Positions 23,351 to 34,883 of a stretch of 64,000 bases of DNA are shown in pieces. Each line of letters starts with the position of its first letter. The first letter of the stretch is position 1. The DNA is from Volvox africanus (Eukaryota; Chlorophyta; Chlorophyceae; Chlamydomonadales; Volvocaceae): assembly GCA_030268105.1 (NCBI GenBank), contig BSDZ01000026.1, positions 252,001 through 316,000 on the forward strand, written 5' to 3'. A model generated the notes under the pieces. The model made no database searches and was not told where the DNA came from. It was given only the letters and a program-made list of their open reading frames with translations. The position numbers and the translations under genes are program-made.

Positions 23351-24836
23351 ACTTCATTACCTCTGGTATTCTGACGGGTTCTTGAACCGCGGGTGTTACC
23401 GGGGCCCGTTGTGCTCCAACTCCTTCACTTGTTGTAGCCGCTGCCGACAGTGGTACAATTAAGTGCGAAGGGGTCTGAAGAACAATGGGATCAGACATAA
23501 TAAGAGTCCTGACGGTATCGGGATCGGCAAAAGCAGGTCTAGCGGCAAGACCGCTATTGGGTTGGCTGGCGGTGCCCAGATAGGAACTATCTTCACGTCC
23601 CGACATACGGCACGAACTTATACGGGTGAACAGGAATTTACTAAAAGATCTGTGAACAGGTAGCGCAAGAGGAATTTTCGATTACTCGCGTACCGACAGA
23701 ACTCCTGAGTAAATCGAGAAGAAAAGCGATGTAATCCGTAAGGCCGTCTCTTATCTCAGTAGTCTTCTGAATCAAGGCCTTCATCTGATCCGAATTTAGG
23801 TATTGTCCGGCCATCACAGCATTTAGTGTTGGCGTAAGCTCACCTGCGGCTCACAGTGCAAGCTCACAACGAGAATGCAGCAACTAGTTACCAACAGATA
23901 TCTAGGATTACAAACCGGAAGCGGCGGCGTCCAAAACGGCGCGGCCGAGGTCCTCAGCGAAGGTGTCTAAAGGGCTGCTGTGCGTGTCGTCGTCGCTCGC
24001 CATCGCGAGAACCTACTTCCGATGTGGGACAATGAGACAGTTGTGAATTTACCCGTCTCGATACCAAATTTGTTGTATCCTTCCTTCTTCAATCATGCAC
24101 TGAATCTGCACGTCTGGATGTTAGCTAGTGCACACCAAGCTTACGAACAGCAAGGCCATCCAATGCGAACAAAGTGACAGCGGAAGACTCAAGATTAAGG
24201 AAAGATCCAACTTACAATAGTCTTCGTTTACAAATCGGTGGATGGCCGTCAGACCCCGTGGGCAATGTTCATCACTCGGCTGCAGATGAGATGCTAGAAT
24301 AGCTCAGGCCGAATATATATGAGTATATCGTATGTATGCGAATTCGATAGAGATAAGTACACGAGTACTTAGTCCAAAGTAGCGCGAGCCAACTTTGGTC
24401 TCTAGGCGGCCATCCTCGCACCTATCATGTCGCGATACCGATGCGCAGTACAGGTCTCACTGGATTCCGATCTCAAGAGTGAGTACCTTCATAGTACTGT
24501 TCTAAATATCATGTCATCCGTGATATTATTGAATGCAACGCATGCAATATGCAAAGGACCGAATATCAATATTCGGTTGCCGACCCAACCATCGCGATCG
24601 TCGCCTTCTCGCATACACGTATGGTTTATGACGTGAGGTAATAATATTTAAAGTATTATTACGTGATATAAAATGCCAATGGATAGATCGCGTATTAATT
24701 ATCAGCCTCGAGTCAGACATGTTGACCGACAGCGTGATGTCGTAAATGATAATGCGACATGCCTGATTAGCTAGATATACTCGAATATATCATGCTAATA
24801 TGATTGTATTATGCTTCATAATGTTCAGATGCATTG
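23351..24836 (-). mobile_element. Family-2 copy I, gag start, leader and LTR
   Basis: Minus-strand fragment: gag N-terminus (23351-23606), leader exon 23916-24003 with a 72-bp putative intron 23844-23915, primer site, and an LTR 24071-24836 missing about 50 bp at its outer end. The body is absent. Its right half is mirrored by J, forming a large palindrome. Confidence 0.8.
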
Positions 24837-24841
24837 TAAGA

Positions 24842-25957
24842 TGTTGTACGCCGGTTCAATCACCGTTTGCACCGAAGTAGACCGCAATACATTCGAGCAT
24901 TATGAAGCATGATATAATCATATTAGCATGATATATTCGAGTATATCTAGCTAATCAGGCATGTCGCATTATCATTTACGACATCACGCTGTTGGTCAAC
25001 ATGTTTGACTCGAGGCTGATAATTAATACGCGATCTATCCATTGGCATTTTATATCACGTAATAATACTCTAAATATTATTACCTCACGTCATAAACCAT
25101 ACGTGTATGCGAGAAGGCGACGATTGCGATGGTTGGGTCAGCAACCGAATATCGATATTTGGTCCTTTGCATATTGCATGCGTTGCATTCAATAATATCA
25201 CGGATGACACGATATTTAGAACAGTACTATGAAGGTACTCACTCTTGAGATCGGAATCCAGTGAGACCTGTACTGCGCATCGGTATCACGACATGATAGG
25301 TGCGAGGATGGCCGCCTAGAGACCGAAGTTGGCTCGCGCTACTTTGGACTAAGTACTCGTGTACTTATCTCTATCGAATTCGCATACATACGATATACTC
25401 ATATATATTCGGCCTGAGCTATTCTAGCATCCCATCTGCAGCCGAGTGATGAACATTGCCCACGGGGTCTGACGGCCATCCACCGATTTGTAAACGAAGA
25501 CTATTGTAAGTTGGATCTTTCCTTATTCTTGAGTCTTCCGCTGTCACTTTGTTTGCATTGAATCGCCTCGCTGTTCGTAAGCTTGGTGTGCACTAGCTAA
25601 CATCCAGGCGTGCAGATTCAGTGCATGATTGAAGAAGGAAGGATACAACAAATTTGGTATCAAGATGGGTAAATTCACAACTGTCTCATTGTCCCTCATC
25701 GGAAGTAGGTTCTCGCGATGGCGAGCGACGACGACACGTGCCGCAGCCCTTTAGACACCTTCGCTGAGGACCTCGGCCGCGCCGTTTTGGACGCCGCCGC
25801 TTCCGGTTTGTAATCCTAGATATCTGTTGGTAACTAGTTGCTGCATTCTCGTTGCGAGCTTGCACTGTGAGCCGCAGGTGAGCGTACGCCAACACTAAAC
25901 GCTGTGTTGGCCGGACAATACCTAAATTCGGATCAGATTAAGGCCTTGATTCAGGCC
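24842..25957 (+). mobile_element. Family-2 copy J in plus orientation: LTR, leader, first exon
   Basis: LTR 24842-25650 (809 bp, TGTTGTACGCC to GGATACAACA), primer site, leader exon 25718-25805, putative intron 25806-25877 (72 bp), then exon 2 cut at about 25957 where the H LTR begins. Head-to-head with I across a few bases (TAAGA). The body is absent. Confidence 0.8.
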
Positions 25958-26375
25958 AGCTCAGGCCAATAATATTTGAATAAAGCGTATGTATGGGAAT
26001 CAGATTGAGTTAAGCACGTGAGTACTTAATCCAAAGTAGCGTCGAGCCGACCTTGGTCTCTAGGTGGCCGTCCTTGCACCTATCACGTTCACGATACCGA
26101 TGTGCAGTACAAATCACACTGGATCCCGATCTCAAGTGTGAGTACTATCATAGCACTGTCCTAAATATCGCGTAATCAGTGATATTAATGGTTGCAACGT
26201 ATGCAAGGTGCAAAGGTCCGAATATCGATATTTGGTTGCCGACCAACCATCATGATTGTCACATTTCCGCATACGCGTGTGGTTTATGATACAAATGATG
26301 TAATAATATTTGAAATATTATTACTTGATATATTTTGCCATAATGGATTCACGCATCGATGTTGACCCTGAGTGA
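25958..26375 (-). repeat. Family-2-like LTR remnant H, left part
   Basis: Diverged LTR in minus orientation, starting mid-LTR at AGCTCAGGCC and reading to GTTGACCCTGAGTGA. Solo LTR G is inserted here; the right part of H continues at 38960-39129. AGTGA at 26371-26375 and 38960-38964 is the 5-bp target duplication of G. Confidence 0.75.
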
Positions 26376-27531
26376 TGTTGTGTTACGGTTCGTTTCCTGC
26401 CAATGCGTAGGTCAATGCGACGCTGCAAGGCGATGTGCTGACTTGCTGAATGATTGATGATTATGAATGAACTTGCATGAATATAAATGTATTTGAATAC
26501 ATTTACATATATGACTGGCATGTCATTATCATACATCACGACATATCACATCACATCATTGCTGATCCAGGGGGAATGCAGCTTGGATAGCCCGATTCTA
26601 CGGAGTTGGGTCCGAGTCCGCCCCCAGCGTTAGAGAGGGTTAAATGCATAGCCCGTGAAGTGCGCATCTGAGGCCCGTAACTGGGCTGATGGTGTGGGGT
26701 GGTTTGACACCCACCTAAATGCCAGTAGATCCGAAGGGGCTGGCACATGGATAGGGGCCGTAGAGAGCAAGAAAACTCTGCATAACCAAAAAACAGGTGA
26801 TCTCTAGTGGCCTCAGATGAAGACGCTGAGGTACATGTGCCCACTCGGTTAAAATTCCGGAGATCCCCATAATACACGCCAACCATAATAATAATAATAA
26901 TAATAAGCATTGCTGATCCACCTAACATGCATAAAATCCCAAATAATTTAGGCGCGCATTATGCTCGTGCTATGGAACGATAAGTAATATTATTTGATGT
27001 AATATTACATCATTACGGCACACGTTGAGAGCACCACACTCATCACGATACATGCCTTGCAACTGAATATTGTTATTTGGACCCTTGCATCATGTGAAGG
27101 CCGGAAAGGCTTATCGGTTGTTATACATGGACATCGCAGATATGCAGTAGGGTTGTCACACTTAGGATCAGCCTCCTAGTGTGGGTTGTACGGCATAGCG
27201 ATATTGCAAGTATAATTGATGCCACGACGGCTAAGTAGAGCAAGATATTTTGATGCCGAAGAACACTTCTGTGTTCAATCTTATTATTGCTAATTGCTCT
27301 TTTACTTAGTCCGAGCTAAGCCTGAACTTCGCTTGTCACCGCCGCGTGATGATTGCTTGCTTCCAGCGCTGACGGCGACCACATCCATTGCATCGCTATT
27401 GACTGTATCATTGTAAGTGATATCTCTTCTTGCTTTGAAGTCTTCCGCTGTCTCTGTTTGCTCTCGATTGCGTTGCTGTACTTGCAAGTGCTTTCACATC
27501 GGTATCGAAAGTCTTCAGACGTGCAGATATC
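26376..27531 (+). repeat. Diverged family-1 LTR G (solo), left part with SINE-like insert
   Basis: Starts TGTTGTGTTACGG and follows the family-1 LTR to GTGCAGATATC, where F is inserted. The last 34 bp are at 38926-38959 (TATCTATGAGC to GGTACAACA). No internal sequence of its own remains, so it is a solo LTR made by LTR-LTR recombination. It is flanked by AGTGA repeats and is more diverged than the C, E and F LTRs, so it is older. Confidence 0.8.
26570..26906 (+). mobile_element. SINE-like non-LTR insert with (TAA)n tail
   Basis: 337 bp inserted in LTR G between 13-bp direct repeats CATTGCTGATCCA (26557-26569 and 26907-26919). It ends in an (ATA/TAA)n tail, the mark of target-primed reverse transcription. 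No coding frame of its own is convincing. Two related copies lie at 47055-47286 (minus) and 54645-54925 (plus), sharing GGGCTGGxACATGGATAGG and an ACGCCAxCC end. It could be a SINE or the 3' end of a LINE. Confidence 0.8.
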
Positions 27532-27883
27532 TGTTGTGCTATGGTTCATTTCCCGCCGATGCGTAGGTCGATGCGACCCTGCAAGGCGAAGTACTATCTT
27601 GATGAACGCATGAACGATTAATGCATATGAATGAACTTGCATGATATATTCGTATATATTTATATATGCATTTGGCATGATCCATCGCGGCATCGCATCA
27701 TGGCAAATCCGCCTAGCATGCATAAAATACCGAATCATTGAAGTGCGCATTATGCTCGTGCTACGAAACGATAAGTAATATTATTTGATATAATATTACT
27801 TCATTACAGCACACGTTGAGAGCGCCGCACTCGTCGCGATGCATGCCTTGCAACCGAATATCGTTATTCGGACCCTTGCATCA
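27532..27883 (+). repeat. 5' LTR of F, left 352 bp
   Basis: Begins TGTTGTGCTATGG. It stops at GCATCA where the E LTR begins (TGTTATACC). It matches 38106-38460 better than any other LTR. Confidence 0.8.
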
Positions 27884-28707
27884 TGTTATACCTCTCGTTC
27901 GCGTTTGCTCATAAGTATCTGCACGTCTGGAGACTTTCGACACCGATGCGCGAGCACTTGCAAGTACAGCAAGGCAAGCGAGAGCAAACAGAGACAGCGG
28001 AAGACTTCAAGACGAAGAGAGATATAACTTACAGTTTTACAGATCGGAACGATGCAATGGACGAAATCACCGTCAGCGCCGGAAGCAAGCAATCATCACG
28101 CGGCGGTGATTAGCGAAGTTCAGGCTTAGCTCGGGCTAAGTAGAATAGCGTATAGCAATAGTAATGTAGAACACACAAGTGTTCTCTGGTATCGAATATC
28201 TTGTCTTGCTTAGCCGTCCTCGCATCTGTTATACTCGCAGCATCGCAATGCCGTACGATTCACATTAGGAGGCCGATCCTAGATGTGACAATCCTACTGC
28301 GTATAGGCGATGTCTACGCATAACAACGTATAAGCCTTTCCGGCATTCGCATGATGCAAGGGTCCGGATAACAATATCCGGTTGCAGGGCATGTGTCGCG
28401 ACGAGTGCGGCGCTCTCAACGTGTGCTGTAATGAAGTAATATTATATCAGATAATATTACTTATCGTTTCGTAGCACGAGCATAATGCGCACTTTAATGC
28501 TTCGGGCTTTCATGCATGCTAGGCGGATTTGCCATGATGCGATGTCGCGATGGATAATGACAACATGCCAAATGCGTATATAAATGTACACGAATACATT
28601 TATATCATGCAGATTCATTCATATGCAATGTGTTCATCACAATAGCACTTCGCCTTGTAGGATCACATCGACCTACGCATCGGCGGGAAACTAACCGTAG
28701 CACAACA
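27884..28707 (-). repeat. Family-1 LTR, 3' LTR of E (824 bp)
   Basis: Plus-strand edges TGTTATACCTC and TAGCACAACA. The TGTTATACC edge differs from TGTTGTACC in the 5' LTR by one base. Adjacent purine tract complement at 28710-28722. Confidence 0.85.
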
Positions 28708-28766
28708 ATGATCCCCCCTCCCGTATGCAGCGTCCTCGCTGCATCATACAGCATCGACTGCAGGGG

Positions 28767-31700
28767 TCATTGGGCTTGCGTGGCACGTTTGCGGGCTTCT
28801 TCGAGCAGGGGCTTCATGTCCTGTGAAAAGTTGCGTGCCGGTTCCCATGAGTTGTGCTCGTCGGTATACCCTGTCCACTTAACCAAGTACTCGTGTACTG
28901 TCCGCTTACGTCGGTGTCGGCCCACATGACGCGCACGATAATCTAACACCCGCTCCACATCGTAAAACTTCTGTTTACCAGCGATCCAGGTCTCGGGAAC
29001 TGGTTCGATCACTGCGGGGGTGTTAGCAGGCTCAGGGACGGGTTCCGTACCACGATACGGACGAACAAGCGATACGTGAAACGTGGGGTGAATGGTCATA
29101 TCAGCGGGCAATGCAAGCTCCACAGCCACATTCCCAACCATGCGCATGACAGGATACGGACCAATCCAGCGGGGTAAGAGTTTTCGGGATCCGTCGGCCA
29201 AGGAACGCAAGTTCTTGGTGCTTAGCAACACGAGTTGCCCTTCCGAAAACGTCACATCCTGCTTGGATTTGTTGTAGTATTCTGTCGTTCGTTGCTGCGC
29301 CGCGTCCAAACACGACTTCGCGTCTGTGATTCGGGACATAAAAGACTTGGCAAAAAGTTTAGCAGCAGGCACGTTCACTTCCAACTCACGCCACACGGCT
29401 AGCGGGGGATGAAATCCGTAGTTAAGAAAGAACGGACTTTTGCCTGTAGAGCGGTTAACAGCGTTGTTAAGCGCGAATTCTGCCGCAGTCAAATACGTAT
29501 CCCAAACGAGTGGTGTGCCACCAGCATAATTGCGCAACATATCACCCAACGTGCGGTTTGTGCGTTCGGTTTGACCATCAGTCTGCGGGTGATACGCCGT
29601 GCTCAGGTTGACGCGCATGCCAACTAGTTTGCAGAGCGCTTCCCAAAACTTAGACGTGAACTGCCCACCGCGGTCCGAAATCACATTTTTGGGAACCCCG
29701 TGTAACGAACCACATTGTCGAAAAACAAACGTGCGGTTTGCTCAGCCGTGCAGGATGATGTGCATGGTGCTAGATGAACCATCTTAGTCAGACGATCGAC
29801 CATTACGAACACCGCATCATATCCCCCCTCAGTTTTGGGCAGCGCGACTACGAAGTCCATGGAAACACTTTCCCAAGGCGCATCCGGGACAGGCAACGGT
29901 TGCAACAACCCATGACCCTTACCAGACAAAGCCTTATTGCGCTGGCACAGAATGCATGTCTGTACGAAGTTCGCCGCATCCTTAGCCAAACGAGGCCACC
30001 AAAAGGAACGTTGCACCAAGTCGATCAATCGCTTGCTACCAGGGTGTCCTGCTAACGGGTCCTCGTGGAACCGCGCAAGGATGTCGTAGCGTAGCGCGTC
30101 GTCGTTCGGAACGACGATTTGCGTAGCTGCACCCTCCGTCCGTAGCCAAAGGCCATTCTGCTTGCGAAGGTTTTCTACATTAGCCGGGTCCGCGAACCAG
30201 GCGTCTGCATTGTAGGCAACCTTCAACCGCTCCGCGAGGTCCGTCGCGATCGGTACCTCCTCGCTACGCGGCCGCACGACGGGCGCTGCCAAAATTGCAG
30301 CGTGTAGCGACGGATGTCGACTGAGAGCATCGGCAATATTCAATTTACCAGAAATATACTCCCAGGTGCAGTCGAACCTAGCTAGGTATTCCATCCACCT
30401 AGCCTGACGGCGGTTCAACGTCGGAACGCTTTGCAAAAACGTTAGGGGCTTATGGTCAGTCTTTAAAGTAAACGGGCGTCCCTCGAGGTAACAGCGCCAT
30501 TCCTTTAAAGCATGCAGCACGGCCAGAAGCTCCTGTTCCCCGGTGGTGTAGCGAATCTCCGCACCAGAAAACTTCTTACTCGTGAAGGCAATCGGTCGCC
30601 CTTCCTGTAACAATACAGCGCCGCTTCCAAATATTGAGGCATCAGACACTACCTCAACACGAAATGGCAACGAGTAATCAGGGAATGCAAGGGTGACATC
30701 TTCGGCAACGATTCGTTTGAGCTCTTCGAATGCCCGCTGGCATTGCGACGTCCACAACTCGAGCGAAACGAAAACGCCTTTGCGAGTTAAGTTAGTAAGC
30801 GGGGCCGCAATGATGGAATATTTTTCAATGAACTTTCGGAAATAATTGGTCAAGCCAAGGAACTTACGCAGCTCCGTGAGGTTCTGAGGCGCGGGCCAAT
30901 CGCGAACCACGGCGACCTTCCGCGGGTCCATTTTCACACCGGTGGCCGACACAATGTGGCCCAAATATTCCACCTGAGGCTGCGCCCAAAAGCATTTGGC
31001 GCGTTTAGCAAACAATTGCTCCCGCCTCATAACGTCGAGCACGAGCCGAAGATGCTCCAAGTGCTCCTCGCGCGTCTTAGAATATACCAAGATGTCATCC
31101 AGGTAGCAAACAACGAACCTGTCGATAAACGGCCTAAACATTCGGTCCATAACCGCCTGAAACGTCGCAGGGGCATTAGTCAAACCAAACGATAGGACCG
31201 TATACTCAAAGTGACCGAAGGGCGTCCGAAAAGCGGTTTTCGGGATATCAGAGGCAGCGATGCGAATCTGATTGTAGCCCTGTTGTAAGTCAATTGAGGA
31301 AAAATAAGCCGAGCCCTTCAGCTTATCCAACAGGTCGTCAACGCGTGGCAAAGGGTAGCGATTTTTCACCGTATTCGCATTTAACCCCCGGTAATCAATG
31401 CACATGCGCAAGGTCCCATCCTTCTTACTGACAAACAAAATCGGTGCAGAAAACGGGGATGTGCTGGGGCGTATCATACCCTTCGCGAGCAAATCCGTCA
31501 CCTGGCGCTTTACCTCATCCAGCTCCAATGGACTCAACCTGTACATTGGCCGGGCTGTAGGCTGCGCTCCAGGCATGAGAGGGATTGTGTGATCAACAGG
31601 ACACATAGGTGGTAGGCCAGGGATATCTGTAAAGACGTCCTCATACTGCGACAGTAGGGCCTCAACCTCAGGATCCACAGAAATCTGCGCGGTGGTGACA

Positions 31701-31776
31701 CAACAGCTCACCCGCGGCCTTAAAAGCAGTCCGTGGGCACCCTTCCGTAACAAACGGACGGCCTCCTTACGCCCGA
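28767..31776 (-). pseudogene. E pol: RT, RNase H, integrase, chromodomain (protease deleted, one frameshift)
   Basis: Minus frames 29681-31753 (690 residues: [13 protein letters not shown] with CIDYRGLN and [11 protein letters not shown], RNase [17 protein letters not shown] open through [12 protein letters not shown], integrase zinc finger and first catalytic Asp) and 28767-29684 (305 residues: ISDRGGQFTSKFW, DGQTERTNR, GPY/F, chromodomain YLVKWTGYTDEHNSWEPA). Loss of one base near 29705 (VVRYTGFP for VVRLHGVP) separates them. RNase H is intact here, unlike C and F. Upstream, the frame joins the unnamed domain through a deletion that removes the entire protease. Confidence 0.9.
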
Positions 31777-32385
31777 CTAGCTCTGGTTAACCACAGGGAC
31801 ACGGTTATCTACGAGCGACTGCCCAGCAGACAACGTCAGTGCACTTAGGGCGGGTCCGTAACCTACGGCACCCCCGTCAGGAGCTTCGTACCAAACGTCA
31901 ACCGAGTAGGATGTGCTTGGCCACGGAGCCAGCGTACCCTCCCGATCCACACCATTAAACAAAATGGTGCCCGGCTCGAACCGGTGGACATGCCACATAC
32001 CCCTTAACGATGCCTCTGCCTTGCGCCGACAGAAAGCGGGGAGTAAAACACATGCGGCGGTGCCTGGATATTGACGCCTACACCTCCTGTATATGGCCAA
32101 CTGTTCCGACATCTCACGCAGAGACGAGGGGATGAACAAAACCACGTGGTGAGACAGATCGATAGACGACAGGGGACGGCGAGGTGTAAACAAATTACAC
32201 AACGGATCGAAGCAGAGAAGTCCCGTGCGTCCGTCAAGCGTGATGCGTCGCGCAATGACTCGCTCGATGTGTCCAAGTACACAAGGCAACAATGCCTTAA
32301 CGGCTGGCCATAAGGATGACCACCGACCACGCGTTAGTTCAGAAATCCCAGGTGGTGCCCCCTCCGCAGGAACCCGGGCAAGCCC
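31777..32385 (-). pseudogene. E unnamed domain after the gag UAG
   Basis: Continues the gag frame beyond TAG 32386-32388 with no shift: GLARVPAEG, then [37 protein letters not shown] and ...DVWYEAP. It ends at TAA soon after PVV because about 445 bp (protease) are deleted at GTGGTT/AACCAGAG. C retains the missing block at roughly 14838-15280. Confidence 0.85.
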
Positions 32386-33593
32386 CTATTTCGGCTGAGG
32401 TACAAACGGCGGCATTAGCGGGCAATCCTTCGTGGAATGGCTCTCCGCACACTGTAGACAAACGTTGGCCAATTTCCGACGCTCGAATTCGGAACGATTG
32501 CAATTCCATTTTGGCATACACGTGTCGTCCGTGCGAGTCCGCTTCGCATTGGGGTCGGAACGCTGTGCGGCTGCCGTCGACGGCGCACCACCACGCTTCC
32601 TGTTTTTAGCCAGGTCCGAGCTCGGACCTGCTCCTCCTGACCCACGGACACCCGAGCTAGCGCCCCCGCGCGCCTGGCGTTGCCGGTTGCTGCGTCGCGT
32701 CGCGGCAGTAGGCGTGGGGCGGGTCGCTCCGAAGTCCTGGTCAAGAGCTACGGCTTCCCCAAGCGGATCCTGCACTTGCACGGCATTTGCACGAGGGGCA
32801 GACTTGACTTCTTCCTCACCGGCAAGGAGTCGTATCTCCGTGCCCTTAGCAAAAACGACCAAAGCATCATACGACTTCATCTGTGCTCCAACCAAGTCAG
32901 TAGCGCACCATTTAGCCAAAAGTTTCGTCAGGCCTCGCCTAAACCAAAAGACACGCTCGGATTCAGTGAGGTCAGCAATGGGAGTCACAAGTGCTTCGAA
33001 GCGTGACTGGTATGCAGGTACATTTTCATCCCGACGCATGTGGTAGCTTCCACATCGCGTGCTTGAACCTCAGTAGCGAATCGTGCGAGCAAAGCGGCGA
33101 CCAACTCGTCAAAAGTATAGTTGCCCCGGGCGTTGGTCCAATTGCGATACCAGTCCTTCGCTGAGCCCTCGAGGGTGTTACCAACGAGACACCTGATACC
33201 GTCATTATCGCCACCATGAACAGCCTGGAGATACTTTTTAGCGTCACGCACGTACGCACGAGTTGCATCGGCTATGCTATGCCCTGGTGTCTTGTCGGTC
33301 AGCGAAATATTGAGCCTAGGAACGGGAATTGACAATCTCATCACCTCAGGGATGTCATCATGCCCTCGAGCTTGAGGTAATGGCAGAACCCTTGTTCCAG
33401 CAGTGTTGTCCATATTCGTGTTCACTGCTGAATGCGGCACAATTAAGTGAGCAGGGGTCTGAAGGAAAAGGGGCTCTTGAGTGGCTCGCGCGCCAACAGC
33501 CTCAAGACCTCTATCCGGTGCTCTAGCAGCCACAACAAAATCGGGTTGGCTAGCTAGGCTAGTGTGCGGCGTATCGTCGTGTTCCGCGGACAT
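32386..33593 (-). pseudogene. E gag (25-bp deletion)
   Basis: Start ATG at 33591-33593 (MSAEHDDTPHTS). Capsid as in C; one codon (F of CLFVGNT) is missing in frame near 33189. A 25-bp deletion near 33048, bounded by AGCT, shifts the frame between 33593-32985 and 33039-32386. The C-terminal frame is open through the position that is TAA in C (TGT here) and contains the CCHC knuckle CLQCAESHSTKDC, then TAG at 32386-32388. Confidence 0.9.
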
Positions 33594-33833
33594 GGAGCAC
33601 GAAACAATACCCTAGGTTTGCGTAATAGAAGCCGACTTCTATCGCAAAGGCAAGAGTACAAAGCGATTCGGTGAGCCTACCGACAGTACTCTTGAGAAGA
33701 TTCAGTAAACTCAGCAAGTACTTGCCCAGCTGAGTCCTGATCTCTGTAGTTTGGGCAATGAGAGTCGCCAACTGGTCCGGACGAAAGCCGGTCTCAGTCG
33801 CCGCAGCAAGCAATGCTGGTGCACTGAGATTAC

Positions 33834-33992
33834 CTGCGACTCAGAGCGTACACTTACACAACAAGTGCGGCAATCTAAGTAAAAGCAATTAAACAATTAC
33901 AAACCGGAAGCGGCGGCGTCCAAAACGGCGCGGCCTAGGTCTTCGGCAAAAGTATCTAGCGGTCCTCGTGGTTCGTCGCTGGAACTCGCCAT
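33834..33992 (-). other. E leader exon (88 nt) and putative intron (71 bp)
   Basis: ATG at 33990-33992, exon end 33905, intron 33904-33834. Exon 2 continues as LLAAATETGFRPDQLATLIA. It matches C in length and phase. Confidence 0.6.
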
Positions 33993-34059
33993 AGAAAGAA
34001 CCTACTTCCGATTAGACAAAGAGAGACAGTTAGGCAACGAACCTGTCTCGATACCAAAT

Positions 34060-34883
34060 TGTTGTACCTCTCGTTCGCGTTTGCTCATAAGTATCTGCAC
34101 GTCTGGAGACTTTCGACACCGATGCGCGAGCACTTGCAAGTACAGCAAGGCAAGCGAGAGCAAACAGAGACAGCGGAAGACTTCAAGACGAAGAGAGATA
34201 TAACTTACAGTTTTACAGATCGGAACGATGCAATGGACGAAATTGCCGTCAGCGCCGGAAGCAAGCAATCATCACGCGGCGGTGATTAGCGAAGTTCAGG
34301 CTTAGCTCGGGCTAAGTAGAATAGCGTATAGCAATAGTAATGTAGAACACACAAGTGTTCTCCGGTATCGAATATCTTGTCTTGCTTAGCCGTCCTCGCA
34401 TCTGTTATACTCGCAGCATCGCAATGCCGTACGATTCACATTAGGAGGCCGATCCTAGATGTGACAATCCTACTGTGTATAGGTGATGTCTACGCATAAC
34501 AACGTATAAGCCTTTCCGGCATTCGCATGATGCAAGGGTCCGGATAACGATATCCGGTTGCAGGGCATGTGTCGCGACGAGTGCGGCGCTCTCAACGTGT
34601 GCTGTAATGAAGTAATATTATATCAGATAATATTACTTATCGTTTCGTAGCACGAGCATAATGCGCACTTTAATGCTTCGGGCTTTCATGCATGCTAGGC
34701 GGATTTGCCATGATGCGATGTCGCGATGGATAATGACAACATGCCAAATGCGTATATAAATGTACACGAATACATTTATATCATGCAGATTCATTCATAT
34801 GCAATGTGTTCATCACAATAGCACTTCGCCTTGTAGGATCACATCGACCTACGCATCGGCGGGAAACTAACCGTAGCACAACA
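34060..34883 (-). repeat. Family-1 LTR, 5' LTR of E (824 bp)
   Basis: Plus-strand edges TGTTGTACCTC and TAGCACAACA. Primer-site complement GTCTCGATACCA precedes it at about 34046-34057. Nearly identical to 27884-28707, indicating a fairly recent insertion. Confidence 0.9.

Larger units (their letters stand above)
27884..34883 (-). mobile_element. Family-1 chromovirus E in minus orientation, within F
   Basis: 7000 bp between LTRs 27884-28707 (3') and 34060-34883 (5'), both 824 bp. Minus-strand order: leader exon 33905-33992, gag, UAG at 32386-32388, unnamed domain, RT, RNase H, integrase, chromodomain. Defects: 25-bp deletion in gag near 33048, the whole protease missing (junction near 31787), and a 1-bp deletion in integrase near 29705. 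The flanks are CATCA and ACCGC, so no target duplication remains. Confidence 0.9.
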
